This document shows, one piece after another, positions 24,269 through 36,150 of a stretch of DNA of 64,000 bases. Numbering within the stretch: position 1 is the first letter of the stretch; every line of letters begins with the position of its first letter. The notes under the pieces are model-generated. The model was not told the origin of the DNA. It saw only the letters and a list, made by a program, of their open reading frames with translations, and made no database searches. The translations under genes and the position numbers were made by a program. The stretch comes from Siphonodentalium dalli (taxonomy: Eukaryota; Mollusca; Scaphopoda; Gadilida; Siphonodentaliidae): NCBI GenBank assembly GCA_032622095.1, contig CP136067.1, positions 62,814,893-62,878,892 of the forward strand. Reading direction: 5' to 3'.

Positions 24269-24584
24269 CCTCTTGGCTGCTGAATTACGTTACATGACGT
24301 CGTGTGCTGGGCTGTTGACGTTATTGCCATTTTCCAGTCGAAATATATAACGGGAATATCACAATTACCATAAACCTGACTCAGGTGAAAGGCTATTATC
24401 GTTCACAATCTTTGAACATCATACACTGTTTGAAACTTCGAGATATAGTTATTCCGATGCACCAATCTCTGAGTTCCAGTTATGATTAATGGCCGACTGC
24501 TGGTGTGCTGAAGTAGTTCCGCAGTACCTACGGACCATGTAGCACACGGCGTGCACTTTTACGGACGTCATAGCAACGAAGAGG
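24269..24584. mobile_element. Small TTAA-flanked inverted-repeat element
   Basis: Ends are CCTCTTGGCTGCT and AGCAACGAAGAGG, flanked on both sides by TTAA (24265-24268 and 24585-24588). Inner parts of the arms match imperfectly (gacgtcgtgtgctg against cacacggcgtgcac). It is 316 bp and non-coding. The TTAA duplication suggests a piggyBac-type MITE. Confidence 0.55.
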
Positions 24585-24705
24585 TTAAATATTGGATATA
24601 CATGCATATGAGAATAAGCTATCACGGGAGCTGTTCTCCGTCGTATATGATAACATCATCTATACTACAGCGTGATTATTTTTATCGTGTAAATGTTATT
24701 TCCAG

Positions 24706-24912
24706 ACCTTGACCTATGTTCCAACTGTCAAATCATCGGCGGAGTCGGCTACAATTCTCATCCGAACAACTGCGCTAAGTTCATCCAATGCATCCTGGGA
24801 CCGGATGAGCTGGTAATCGAGGCTGTCATTAAGGATTGTCCTAGTGGACTGTGGTGGAACATTGGGACCCTGACCTGCTCTTTTCCAGCGGACACACAAG
24901 GATGTGTCAACG
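24706..24912 (+). CDS. Chitin-binding peritrophin-A (CBM14) domain exon 1
   Basis: A 207-bp phase 1-1 exon. The cysteines fit the peritrophin-A pattern: C-x14-C-x5-C-x15-C-x12-C-x8-C, starting at NCQIIGG and ending TQGC. The aromatic residues expected for chitin contact are present (Tyr in GVGYNS, Phe in CAKFIQC, Trp-Trp in GLWWN). An extra N-terminal cysteine (DLCSNC) precedes the domain. The acceptor is tatttccag and the donor is gtgggt. In the protein it follows the linker and is the most canonical of the three chitin-binding units. Confidence 0.9.
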
Positions 24913-25164
24913 GTGGGTATTAGTTACACTGTCGGTGAGATTATCCACTATACCACAGGGTGGCATCACGTTCTCGCCGGTAGAAATATTGATTGCGCGG
25001 ATATCGCATGAATGTTTCCACTGTCGACAACAATAAAATATTACAAACACATAATGTATATAACTGAGCCAAAATGCAATCTCTGCTCGTGGTTGCATGA
25101 GGATTTGAGTATTGAGTTTCACTTTTAAAATATCAAACGTTAATGAAATTATCGCTGTTTTTGC

Positions 25165-26395
25165 ACGCTGCCGGCGTTTATTATCAGATATGGTGTCATG
25201 CCGCACAGTATGTTGCACGCAACGGGCGTTTATTATAAGATATATATGGCGTCATGCCGCGCATTATGTTGCACGCTAGTACGGGATTTTATTATCAGAT
25301 ATTGATCATGCCGCGCAGTATGTTGCACGCTTTTACGGGAGTTTATTATAAGATATGGTGTCATGTCGCCCAGTATATTGCACGCTATACGGGAGTTTAT
25401 TATCAGATATGGTGTCACACCGCGCAGTATGTTGCACGCTACGGGCGTTTATTATAAGATATGGTGTCATGTCGCCCAGTATATTGCACCTATATGGGCG
25501 TTTGTATATGTGTCATGCAGAGTAGTATGGTGCACGCTATATATACGGGCGTTTATTATCAGATACGGTGTCATGCCACACAGTATGTTGCACGCTACGG
25601 GCGTTTATAATCATATATGCATGGATTCATGCCACGTAGTATATTGCACACTATATATATGCTATATAGGGGCGTTTATTATAATATATGTGTCATGCAG
25701 AGTAGTATGTTGCACGCTATATATACGGGCGTTTATTATCAGATATAGTGTCATGCCGCACAGTAACTTTAACGCTATGAGCGTTTATAATCAGATAGTG
25801 TCATGGCGCGTATTATATTGCACGATATACGGGCATTTATTATCACATATATAGTGTCATTTTTACCGCGCACATACGGTCGTTTATTATCATATGTAGT
25901 GTCATGCCACGTAGTATATTGCACGCTATACGACGGGCGTTTATTATCAGATATAGTGTCATGCCACGTGTAGGCCTACGCAGTATATATGTTGCAAGCT
26001 ACTTAATTGTGTTTATTATCAGATGTGGTGTTATGGCGCGCATATTGTACGGCGTTTATTATCAGATATGGTGCATGGCATGCAGGCCGACGGGCGTTTA
26101 TGATCAGATATGATGTCATGCAGGCCGACGGGCATTTATTATCAGATATGGGTCATATATACGAGACCGCACAAGCCCTACGGGCGTTTGTTATCAGATA
26201 TGTTGTCAAGTCATGCCGCGCACGCTACGGCGTTTGTTATTAGATGTGGTGTTGACTCATAACAGGCCGCGCACGCCATACGGGCGTTTATTGTCATATA
26301 ATTATGGTGTCATGCCAGGCCGCGCATGCTGCGGGCGTTTGTTATTAGATGTGGTGTTGGGTAATGCCAGGTACCGCACGCTATATATATTTATT
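25165..26395. repeat. 52-bp minisatellite, left block
   Basis: About 23 degenerate copies of a unit of about 52 bp containing gggcgtttattatcagatat, then ggtgtcatgccgcgcag, then tatgttgcacgct. Copies differ in length and sequence, most strongly toward the right. Open frames across it (for example 25363-25854) just reflect the repeat. The array resumes at 29205 after an interruption that contains a Helitron. Confidence 0.9.
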
Positions 26396-26771
26396 GTCAA
26401 ATATTTACATAGTTTGTCTGTGTTACACTAAATCATGTTTGGTGATTGGTCAATTGCCAATTAGGTCACCCGATTTACATCCCAATAATGCAGAGATCTC
26501 TCGAGTGTAACACGAACAGGAAGTTACAAATTGTTGACCTATTCACTAAAAGCGGTTAGCAGAATAACTTGGCGTGATTTTCAAAGTTCAGCCGAATTTC
26601 ATCTGAAGCCAGTTATTTATATCCATCACGTTATCGTAGCTAAGAGTTTGGAAATCCTATATCGGGCTGACTCATTGTGCTGCGTGGGCTAGTCTCAAAT
26701 TATCGGCCATTTAATGAAAAAAAATAAGAATACACTCAGCTTTTTTATCGGAATAAATAACCAAAAAGCTA

Positions 26772-29053
26772 TCTATATCTATATTTGCGAATGTCTGTCT
26801 GTGTTCTATAGAAATTAGTCGCGGATTAGCACCAAACTTACAAATAATAGTCTCCATGATATCAGGAGTCTAATTGTGTGGTTTTAAGATGTCAAAAGTG
26901 GGGTCATTCGAGGAAGGAGTGCCTAGAGGGTGAGATGGACACAGACATTGATAAACAATATATTTAGCGCCGATTTCCACCTGATTGATACATATTCTTC
27001 TCCTTGATACGAATAATCTAATCGTGTGGTTTAAATGCGCCAAATTGGTGCCTTTTGTGTGAGAGATATGCAATGGTGGCCCTAAATTTGATACGAATTT
27101 GTATACTCGCCAATTTTCATAAATTTTATATGTATTCATCTCTATAATGAGTCTAAGTGTGTGGTTTAATAATGTCAAAAGTTGCGCCGCTTGAATCCGA
27201 AATAGGGACGGGAGGGTCACCAAAAACTTATAAAAATATGTTTAGTGCCAATTACCATCAAACTCATACACGTTCTTCTCAAATGATACAATGAATAAAA
27301 TATTTGCGAATATCTGTCTGTGTTCTATATATAACATTTAAGGGTACAGTCGAGCTGACACCAAGGCGGTCTAACAGGGGTAACTTTTTACCACGTAAGA
27401 TAATGGTGCGGGTTAACATTTTCTAAAGTGACGTTGTTGGTGTCAGGGGAGGGGCTATATTTAGCACAGATTTCGACCAAATTGATATATTATTCTCTCC
27501 GTGATACGAGGAATATAAACGTGTCATTTAAAGACGCGAAATTTGTGCCGTTTGGGTCAGAGATGGGGGGGGGGGGGTAATAACTATGATAAGAATTTGT
27601 TTAGTTGCCGATTACCACCAAACTTATATATAATCATCTCCATTATATAATGCATGCATGAGTCTAATGGTTTAAATATGACAAAAGTGGCGCGTTTTCA
27701 AGTCATGCATGAGGGGAGTTGCACCAAAGTTTATACAAATATATTTAGCACTGATTCCACCAAATTCATGCATGTTCTTCTCTAATGATATGATGAATTA
27801 AATCACATTTTGGGTCGTTTGGGTCATGGATGGCGAGAGGAGATTCACTAACATTTATAAGATTGTTCAATTCGCCGATATCCAACAAAGTTATATATAG
27901 TCATCTCCCAAGCCATCTACATGTCGTACTAAGGAGTTTTTGGCATTCCAATTTCACAATCTAGACAAATGGTGACCAAATTAAGTCACTTGAACAATTA
28001 TATCTTCTCAACTGTCATATTTATATGGGGATGGAAATCATGGCATTCCTAAAATGATCGAGCACCACAGATACATAGAAGAAAGCATTAAAAGTATATT
28101 TATATCAATCTATTTAAGATATACATAATATTCATTAAAACTGAGGGACCTTGAATCGTCAGAGGATTGCATATTAGAATGGCTGATGTATATATTATAA
28201 CACGATTGAGTCTGTCCCATTCAATACAGTTTCCACAAAAAAAGTTACAATTGCCAAGAGATATGGAAATGTAGAGCAGGTCTGTTCAAAAATAGTGGTC
28301 ACAGTGTGCAGTCAAATATGGTTACCGTGACTTCTGAGATAAAGGAAAACGCAGTCCGTAGCACATGAATTTTCAGGATCATCCAATATTGACATCTGAC
28401 AACGGTATATCTGCCCGATACAGAGGATTTCTTTCATTTTTTAGAACAGACTCATCGCCTAACATAAACAACTCAAAATATCCCTGATTCGGGCACATGT
28501 AGCTGCTATACCAGCATAACATCAATTCTTTTAAACTGAAAATGATTAGCCAGTATATAGCACCAGAACAGAGGAGCACCTGGGCATATCTTTAACACAT
28601 CTGCATCCTCATGAAGATATGCTAAACTAGATTGATTGATTGATTGATTGATACATCTCTATGTAAAACACAATTGTCGTCTTTTATTTTTTCGAACTAA
28701 TTTGTGTCTGATGTTCATGTTTCATGCTATAACGACTGAAGTATACGCAGTTGTAAATAAATAAATACTTCTTTATTGGTGGGACGGATTAAACGCGATA
28801 AACAAAATGATAATCGCTCCGACCTGACAAGGTGAGCCACTACTTATATTCCATGTGTAAAAATCATGTTTTGTGATGCCATTTGGATAAACAATTTATG
28901 AGAATTGTGTAACACTTTGAGAGAAAGAGTATTCTCGTATAGTAAGTCTTTATTCATTTACCATTGTACATACATAAGTGATCTATTCCCACCAAATATC
29001 CACAGAGGGTTTCACATCACTTTAACCTGGGCAACGCCGGGTAACCCTGCTAG
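26772..29053 (+). mobile_element. Non-autonomous Helitron X
   Basis: It starts TCTATATCTATATTTGCG after an A, and ends CTAG before a T, matching the A/T insertion rule of Helitrons. Just before the end, ACCTGG-gcaacg-CCGGGT forms a 6-bp stem (one G-U pair) 11 bases upstream of CTAG, the expected terminator hairpin. No Rep/helicase coding is present. The interior has degenerate tandem units of about 160 bp (attaccaccaaactt, tgatacgaggaat, gtgtggtttaaat, gtcaaaagtgg...). A GATT microsatellite lies at 28630. The minus-strand element at 39053-41796 shares both ends and the interior. Confidence 0.85.
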
Positions 29054-29077
29054 TATAAATATAAGAACTGAATGTAG

Positions 29078-29197
29078 TGAGTGAGTGTGTGTTATTGGAT
29101 GATACGGCGCTGTGATCGTCATGGGAACATTTAGTACAAATTACAATGTATTCCAACGACCACAGCGCCGTATCCTCCAATAACACACACGCCCACT
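29078..29197. repeat. Imperfect inverted repeat (foldback)
   Basis: Arms gtgttattggatgatacggc (left) and its near-complement gccgtatcctccaataacac (right), extending to about 35 bp each, enclose a loop of about 47 bp. It is a probable small foldback element or the remains of one. Confidence 0.7.
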
Positions 29198-29204
29198 ACA
29201 ATAA

Positions 29205-29385
29205 TTTCTTAAATATGGTGTCATTGCCAGGCCACGCACACTATACTGACGTTTATTATCAGATATGCATGATGTCAGGCCAGGCACGATATCCTGACGT
29301 TTATTATTAGATATGCATGGTGTCATGTCAGGCCGACGGGCGTTTATTGTCAGATATGGTGTATTGCCATGCACACTATATGTAC
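29205..29385. repeat. 52-bp minisatellite, right block
   Basis: Three to four more copies of the gacgtttattatcagatatg / gtgtcatgccaggcc unit seen at 25165-26395. The array was probably continuous before the intervening sequence, including Helitron X, was acquired. Confidence 0.8.
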
Positions 29386-29430
29386 GTAATGTGTTTCATA
29401 TCTTTCTAATTTATTGCATGGTCCAATTAA

Positions 29431-30073
29431 AGGGGTACTGTACCCAATTTCAATAAGTTCCCGGTGACAATAGCGATCTAATATGAATATTATATTATAA
29501 AATAACTAATTTGAGTCGACGATGTCTACTGAAAACGTTCCGGGTAACAGGCTATCGTAAAAGTAAAATTGAATTATTTAATATAAATTCATTTATGGCT
29601 GGAGTCATAAAATGGAGAATTATGCCATTACGAGTTACCGTTCTTGAAATCGCATCTGCTGCGTGTCTTTTGTCGACGGCCGTTCGCGAACATTATTGAG
29701 TTGCAAACAAAACATGTTATCTGCAAAAGAAGGCCCGTTATAATCGATTCGGAAAACAGGGAGAAAGAAACAAGAGCCATAAAGCGTCAAGTATTTTATA
29801 GGGAGTGAGAATGTTTGATGGAAGAGATTGAATGCATCAATCGAAGCTGTGAGCAATGAACTTCCGGTTCTTCCTGCGAACTGCGTCTTCTCCGGTGAAG
29901 GTCAAAAACATGGCGCGTAGTTTGAAATCGTAATATTTTTGTTTCCAAGATCAATATTTTCTTCGCTAAATTAGGTTTATACGAAACTCAAATAACACGA
30001 ACACAATCTAACTTGAAAGTTATTTCAATGGGAGTAAATAAAAAAATCGCCTATCTTTGTGTACAGTACCCCT
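29431..30073. mobile_element. TTAA-flanked inverted-repeat element
   Basis: Ends are AGGGGTACTGTAC and GTACAGTACCCCT, perfectly complementary. TTAA lies on both sides (29427-29430 and 30074-30077). It is 643 bp with no recognisable transposase. It is a candidate piggyBac-type non-autonomous element, although a TA duplication with longer ends is also possible. Confidence 0.7.
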
Positions 30074-30167
30074 TTAACATTAATTAATATGAATTTTATG
30101 TCGTATAAATTTTTTTAATGTGATTGCTAATTCGTATACATGCTCATGTTTGTTCCGTTTCTGACAG

Positions 30168-30356
30168 ATCCGTGTGCCGCTGGAAATGCCGGGAAGAAAT
30201 ATTGGAACGGTGTTAGCTGTAGAGACTACACGATTTGTGTTAACGGAGCATCCGATGTTCAATGTTGTCCCGATGGAACTGGATTCAATGGCGTGGACTG
30301 TTCGGCGCAGATAACATGCAAAATAGACTGCCTCGGACGGATCGGTCCCTTCCCAG
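30168..30356 (+). CDS. Chitin-binding peritrophin-A-like domain exon 2
   Basis: A 189-bp phase 1-1 exon encoding DPCAAGNAGKKYW, then SCRDYTICVNG, then CCPDGTGFNGVDC. Cysteine spacing starts C-x14-C-x5-C as in peritrophin-A domains. A CC pair and GTGFN follow, which correspond to the C-xxG-xxFn part of the fold. Extra cysteines (ITCKIDC) lie near the end. Acceptor: gtttctgacag. Donor: gttagc, weaker than the others. Confidence 0.85.
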
Positions 30357-31059
30357 GTTAGCATATCACCATGCAGCGTCAAATTAACACGGGTTTGTTT
30401 TGTCGGGAAATATCGTTTCTGTCACGACGCCATATCACGATTTTTGACGGAGATACAATAATAAGATTGCGCGAATTACAAATCGGTAAAAAGAAAAACC
30501 GTCTACAAGATACCGTTGGACGTATTCATGGCGGCCTATAGCGATTGCAATCTGCATTTTCACCTTATAGACTTGGTCACCTGGGCTCCTTTTAAACAAT
30601 GATGTTTTGGAGCCATCTATGGTGTAATAGTGGGAAGATCAGACAAATCTCGCGGTGTCACATGTGTTATTATAGTATCAGCGTGGAAGGCCTGCGTTCC
30701 TTGGTCGTGTCAATGTATACTCCTATAGTATATACGACGCCAACGTATACAACGCCTTAGGAGCAACACCAGTTTTACTGAGATAAATAAAGTGTATAGA
30801 TCTGTAAAAATACTTGCAGATATTATCCGATTTTTTCCCCCGCCGTTTTGCCACCCGCCCAGTCCTTTTGTCTTTCTTTCTGTCTCAGTCCGATATCAGT
30901 CCTCAGTCTGGGATTATTTCAATACAATATTTGTTTTAAACACATTTACAAAGAATAATATCAGTATCCAAGGTGGGTTAATTGCACGCGTAAAATGTTT
31001 TGTTAAAGACACCTCGTCCATTGTGTGAGCCATTGAATTCCTTCAAATATACTTCTCAG
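30357..31059 (+). other. Intron
   Basis: Sequence of 703 bp ending atatacttctcag. No element recognised. Confidence 0.7.
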
Positions 31060-31233
31060 GAGTATGCGACAAGCGAGTTGATATAAATGACCCGTATAAA
31101 TTCTACCAGCTGGTTGACGAACAGAATGACGCCTGGGCATCGAGAGACTGCGCAGCCGGGACAAACTACAATGCAACGACATGTATGTGTTCTGACTACG
31201 CTCCAATCAAGCCTTTTACGGGAGTAATGACAA
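31060..31233 (+). CDS. Chitin-binding-like domain exon 3 (degenerate)
   Basis: A 174-bp phase 1-1 exon encoding GVCDKRVDINDPYKFYQLVD, then WASRDCAAGTNYNATTCMC. The C-terminal half (RDCAAGTNYNATTC) matches the end of peritrophin-A domains. The second and third cysteines are missing and the DPYKFYQL segment sits in their place. Chitin affinity may be changed, since one disulfide cannot form. The acceptor is acttctcag and the donor is gtaagt. Confidence 0.85.
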
Positions 31234-32131
31234 GTAAGTGTGTATATATATATATGTATATGACAGCGTATATATTGGTGCCGATTTATGTTTTACTAAA
31301 CGCGCGTTTTATTACACATGTTGTATTTCTAATATACTCATACTGTTAGAGCACCCATGCATGCAGTATTCCAACTGCTTGGAATGAACATCTCAAGAAA
31401 CAATTTCATATCATATTAAGATGTCATACAAAGTTGAAGCACTTGCCAAGAGGAAAAAGCAAACACAAAAACGAGGATATAGCGGCGACTATCTTAATAC
31501 TACACTCTAATGGTGTACGTTTACACACTCGCACATGTGTACGGTATGTTATGCAGTAATTTCGTCATTGATAGCATATGGTGCCAGAATACGAACGGAA
31601 CATGCAAATAAAAAATATATTTTGCCAAAGCTATATCAACATGAGAAGTAAAATATCTGTATAACGGTGATACTGACATTTGCCTTCGAAAACCTGCATG
31701 ATTGGTTCTTGCGAGATAAGTGCTGCTATTTACAGGCAAATTTCGGTAGTATCGCTATAGGTGGAACTATAGAGATTTTACTTCTCACGTAGTGGTACAG
31801 ATGAATTTTATGTTCATGTCTCCGTTCATATTCTGGTACCATAGATATTGTTTTCTACAACAACATGCCTACAAAACATACCGTGCAAACTTAAGAGTTT
31901 CTGATCGTACCCTAAAAGCGGGGACAAGAATGAGATATGGCTACGGTACGCTTATAAAATGGATTTTCGCATATCGCTCAATATATCAGTGACGAAAGGC
32001 ATGCACAGTAATTATACAGTAGGTTCTTTTCAACGTTCTGTGAATTTCATTATAAGTCTATTATCCTGTGACAAATGTTAGGGAAATTTGGAAAATTTAC
32101 CTGAATAATGAGAGTACAATTATCCATTCAG
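31234..32131 (+). other. Intron with a foldback element
   Basis: Starts with a (TA)n tract. Inverted arms at about 31577-31612 (tatggtgccagaatacgaac) and 31813-31848 (gttcatattctggtacca) enclose about 200 bp. They are a probable small foldback MITE. Confidence 0.65.
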
Positions 32132-32347
32132 CTCCTGGTGTATGTGCACCTGAACTCGACATTCAATTTAATGGCGATATCTACGATAGCTCCGGGAACG
32201 ATTGGTGGGTGTATTCTACAAACGTTACAGTCTCCAATGGAGTCGCTATAATGAATGGATATTCCAAATTGGTCGTCACTCGTTTTGCAAACTTGGACTA
32301 TCAGCGACCTATTGTCATCAAGCTGAGGTATAAGACTGATGGACAAG
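32132..32347 (+). CDS. Laminin G-like domain exon 1 of 5
   Basis: A 216-bp phase 1-1 exon encoding PGVCAPELDIQFNGDIYDSS, then GVAIMNGYSKLVVTRFANLD, then PIVIKLRYKTDGQG. This is the N-terminal jelly-roll strand region of a laminin G / concanavalin-like fold. The acceptor is tatccattcag and the donor is gtatgt. The remaining domain exons lie more than 13 kb away, across a transposon-filled intron. Confidence 0.85.
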
Positions 32348-32769
32348 GTATGTATCTATTTTGATCCTGTATTATCACATAGCGCTTGTTGTACGTTATG
32401 CTGTATTTGTTTGTTTGCGAGTTAAGGAGATGGTAAACTTGAAATCGTAAATTGAAATTTGTGTCAATATCCAATTTCTTCTCGCCGACAAAATATCTCA
32501 ATCCAAAGTAATAACTTTAAATTATTTTAATTTTACACATGGTATGCAACCTATATATATATACGTCATACGAACTCTTCATCACAGTGGCTTGTAACGT
32601 GCTCTGCTCCCCTACCCACCGCGTTTACCGTATGCGTCGCCCATATACGCGTCTGATTTATGCCATCATGGTAGTTTACAAGGGACACGGGGAACAATAT
32701 ATTTCTCCCGATTTACCATTAACAGGGAACAGTAACACATTTAGCACATTTGTCCGAACAATGGCATAA

Positions 32770-32997
32770 GTTGACTTAGTGAAATGACTTAGTGTATGAC
32801 ATTGTAAAATCAGTGACTCAGGGTACGAGTTGACTTAATTTTGATAAACTGTAATCACACACCCATATGAGTTGACTAGATATATAGAAATCGCGTTAGT
32901 GTAGTCACCCCCCCCCCCCCCCCCCCGTGTACGAGTTGACTTACTTTATGGACACTTTACAATAACATCGGCGACTTGGGTACGAGTTGACTCGATA
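32770..32997. repeat. Dispersed repeat R2, copy 1 left part
   Basis: Contains repeated GTACGAGTTGACT-type motifs spaced about 60-100 bp apart, plus a C-run of about 19 bases at 32908. It continues on the far side of LINE A at 36566 and is related to 43940-44640. Confidence 0.75.
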
Positions 32998-33030
32998 TAT
33001 AGAAATGGGCCCGAATATGCATTTTGGGGA

Positions 33031-33930
33031 ATGAAAATCAACATTATTATATATTTCATGGCTTTGCTCCTTGTAATTGGTGGCGACATTGAGGTTCACC
33101 CCGACCCCCACGATGATACTATAGCTACACTCAACATTTTACACTTCAATATTAGAAGTATTAGAAACAAATTAGAAAGCATTGCTCACTTGATTTCTGA
33201 TTACGATATTTTATGTTTCAGCGAGACTCATCTTGATGCATATTATAGCTCTAACAAACTAAAACTATTTTACTTCTCTGAACCCGTGCATGCGGAGTGA
33301 TCGCGACTCTCATGGTGGAGGGATATGCGTAATGTTTGTAAATCATATTATATTTAGCCGGCGACCCGAATTTGAATTTGACACATCAGTACTCTGCTTT
33401 GAAATTACATCAAAACTCACCAAATTCCTTTTGATTGTTTCCTACATGTCCGAACGAGAGAGTAATCAAAACTACTGGGACAACTTAGATACTTTGATAA
33501 ATGACGTGCTTGATGCAAACCATAAACTAATAATTACTGGCGATTTCAACTCAAATCTCCTGAACCCATCGTCAAAACTAAAGGACATAATCGATTACTA
33601 CGGACTGCGTGGTGTGATTGGAAATCCTACGCGAATTTAACAAGAACATCCCAAACTTTTCTCGATCCAGTGATAGTTAGTGATTCTTTGAGGGTACTGG
33701 ATGCCGATACATTTAATCTTGGAGTTGCAGACCATCTTGCAGTTTATGCCACTATATCATCAGACTATTCCTCTGCAACCTCATTCCGTCGTACTATTTG
33801 GAATTATAAACGGGCTGACTTTGAAAAGGCCAATAATATATTAAATAGCATAGACTGGGAACATATCCCCCAGCCAACTGCAGCGACAAATATCGACCAA
33901 GCAGTTAATCATTCAATGACAAATTTATAG
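33031..33930 (+). pseudogene. LINE A apurinic-like endonuclease region
   Basis: The first frame encodes MKINIIIYFMALLLVIG, then GDIEVHPDP, then LNILHFNIRSIRNKLESI, then LCFSETHLD. The segment from HFNIRSI to SETHLD is the start of an AP endonuclease (the Glu of SETHLD is catalytic). A frameshift near 33290 leads to GGGICVMF and IITGDFNSN (catalytic D/N). A second break near 33640 leads to VADHLAVYAT, whose DH is the usual C-terminal catalytic pair. The hydrophobic stretch followed by GDIEVHPDP at the N-terminus resembles a degenerate 2A-type sequence. Confidence 0.85.
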
Positions 33931-33935
33931 AAGTA

Positions 33936-36150
33936 ATGAACGATTCAATTCCGAAATCTACAGTTGTAATCAGACATAAAGACAAATTGTGGTTCACTTC
34001 AGAAATACGTAGAGAAATACGGAAACGAGATAGGCTGAGATCCAAGGCCCTAACAAACAATACCCTACACCACTGGGAAAGATATAAAAAGACACGAAAT
34101 CGCGTAAATAATATGAAACAATATGCTTAAGCAAATTTTGATGAAAAAATCGAAGAGAAAGTTAGAGAATCACCAACTCCTAGAGACTTTTGGCATCTTA
34201 TGAATTATCTATTTAATTAAAAAAAAGCGACTATCCCGCCAATATACAATCAACCTGTAAGAAATAGTACCCGTGCCGATACCAATACTTATGCATTTGA
34301 TGATTTCGAGAAAGCGAACATTCTAAACGAGAGTTTCATATCAAATTCAACATTAGCGAGTGAAGACAGCAACCCCCCGTTATTTAAACTTCGCTGCTCA
34401 AACACCATAACGGAAATTGAAGTATATCAAGATAAAACATCATAACAAGTATCAAAACCCTCTAATTGAACAAAGCCCATGGCCATGATGGAATAAGTGC
34501 GCGAATGCTATATACACTGCCGAAACCATTGCATCGCCTCTACGGATCTTATTTGAGCTTTCACTTAAACAATCTAAATTCCCAACTGATTGCCAACGCA
34601 ACACCAATATATAAAAAAGACGACCTCTCTGATAGTAAAAATTATAGACCTATATCCCTACTACCTTGCCAAAATATTTGAAAATTTAGTTTAAACGATC
34701 TTAACACTTTCTTTTTTGATAATAAACTCTTATACTACCATCAATCTGGTTTTCTACCAGGACTCAGTACCTCATACCAACTCATCGATTTATACCACAA
34801 CATGTGCCAGACTCTCGACAAAGGCTTATATACTTGTTCTGTATTTTGTGATATTTCAAAGGCATTTGAGAGAGTCTGGCACCGGGGGCTGGTGTATAAG
34901 TTGAGTCACTATATATGGAATTAGGGGACCACTTCTGACTTGGCTGGAGGATTACCTACATAACAGAAAGAAAAGAGTCCTTGTAAATAATACATATTCA
35001 GACTTGAAACGTATCCCAACAGGGGTGCCCCAATGATAAATATTGGGCCCCTTCCTATTTCTGGTCTATATAAACGACCTACCTGACGTCACCCAATCCG
35101 ATACGCGAATGTTCGCAGACGATACACGCTTGACTGCCTCTCATTACGATATGGATAGTCTTACAAGTGATTTAAATAACGACTTGAATAAAATTGACGA
35201 ATGGGCCAAAAAATGGCTGGTGTCCTTTAATCCACTAAAAACAGTAGCGCTATCTTACTCCCTAGTATCCGGAAATCCCCATCTCAACTTGAAATTCCAG
35301 GGAAACGACGTCTCCTTTGTATATTCGCACACGCATCTTGGTCTGGAACTCCAAAATAATCTCAAATGGAACAATTATCTGGATAATGTAGCGAAAAAGG
35401 TTTCTGCAAGATTATCCCAACTCAGAAAGCTAAAATATAAGATTGACCGAAAGACACTTGAATGTATTTATCTAACTTATATACTGCCCCTAATGGATTA
35501 CGTTGATATTGTCTGGGACAGTGCGCCACAACAACAAACTGAAAGACTCGATCGCCTTCATAAAGATGCAGCAAGAATTGTCAGTGGATTAACGCGCTCT
35601 GCCTCCATTAAAGATTTAATGCTTGAAGCTGGCTGGCCTATACACTACAAATAAGACGCGAATTTCACAAATTACAAACGCTTTCCAAAATAATAAATGC
35701 TGACGCACCTAGTTATCTAACCATACTCTTACCACCACGAGCCGGCGAGGTTTCGGGCTATTCCTTCAGAAGACCTGGCGACTTCTACGCATATTATTGC
35801 GAAACTGAACATTTCAGAAAATCGTTCATGCCACAAATGTGCCTAACTTGGAACAAACTCCCCGACATGGTAATCAAAGCTGAAAGCCTACATGAATTCA
35901 AGATATTCCTCAAAATTATATACTACATACCCAAACACCCAAACTACTATTATACCGGTTCCAGAAAAAATAATATAATACATACCAAACTGAGAAACAA
36001 ATGCAGCGACTTAAATCATGACAAATTCGAAAACCACATAGCTCTTAGCCCATTCTGTGATTGTGGAAACGAAATCGAAGACGTCCACCATTAGTTTTTC
36101 TTATGCCCCTTATACCAGACACAACGCGTACGGCTTTTTAACAGGCTTAG
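33936..36150 (+). pseudogene. LINE A reverse transcriptase and C-terminal region
   Basis: Blocks in order, over several frames: KAHGHDGISARML, KNYRPISLLP, VFCDISKAFERVWH (first catalytic Asp), MGPFLFLVYINDL (the preceding codons tgcccc-caatga carry a stop), RMFADDTRLTA (catalytic Asp pair, about 35111). The thumb region is AARIVSGLTRSASIKDL, and near 36050 lies FCDCGNEIEDVHH. A stop (tag) falls inside the C-terminal HHxFF motif. The frame changes are mutations of a dead copy. Confidence 0.85.

Noticed and set aside
25363-25854. A 163-codon open frame with a periodic peptide
   Set aside because: It is a read-through of the 52-bp minisatellite, and the periodicity is that of the DNA repeat.
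32770-33000. TACGAGTTGACT motifs as transcription-factor operators
   Set aside because: The motifs are part of a dispersed repeat family found at several places, with no promoter nearby.
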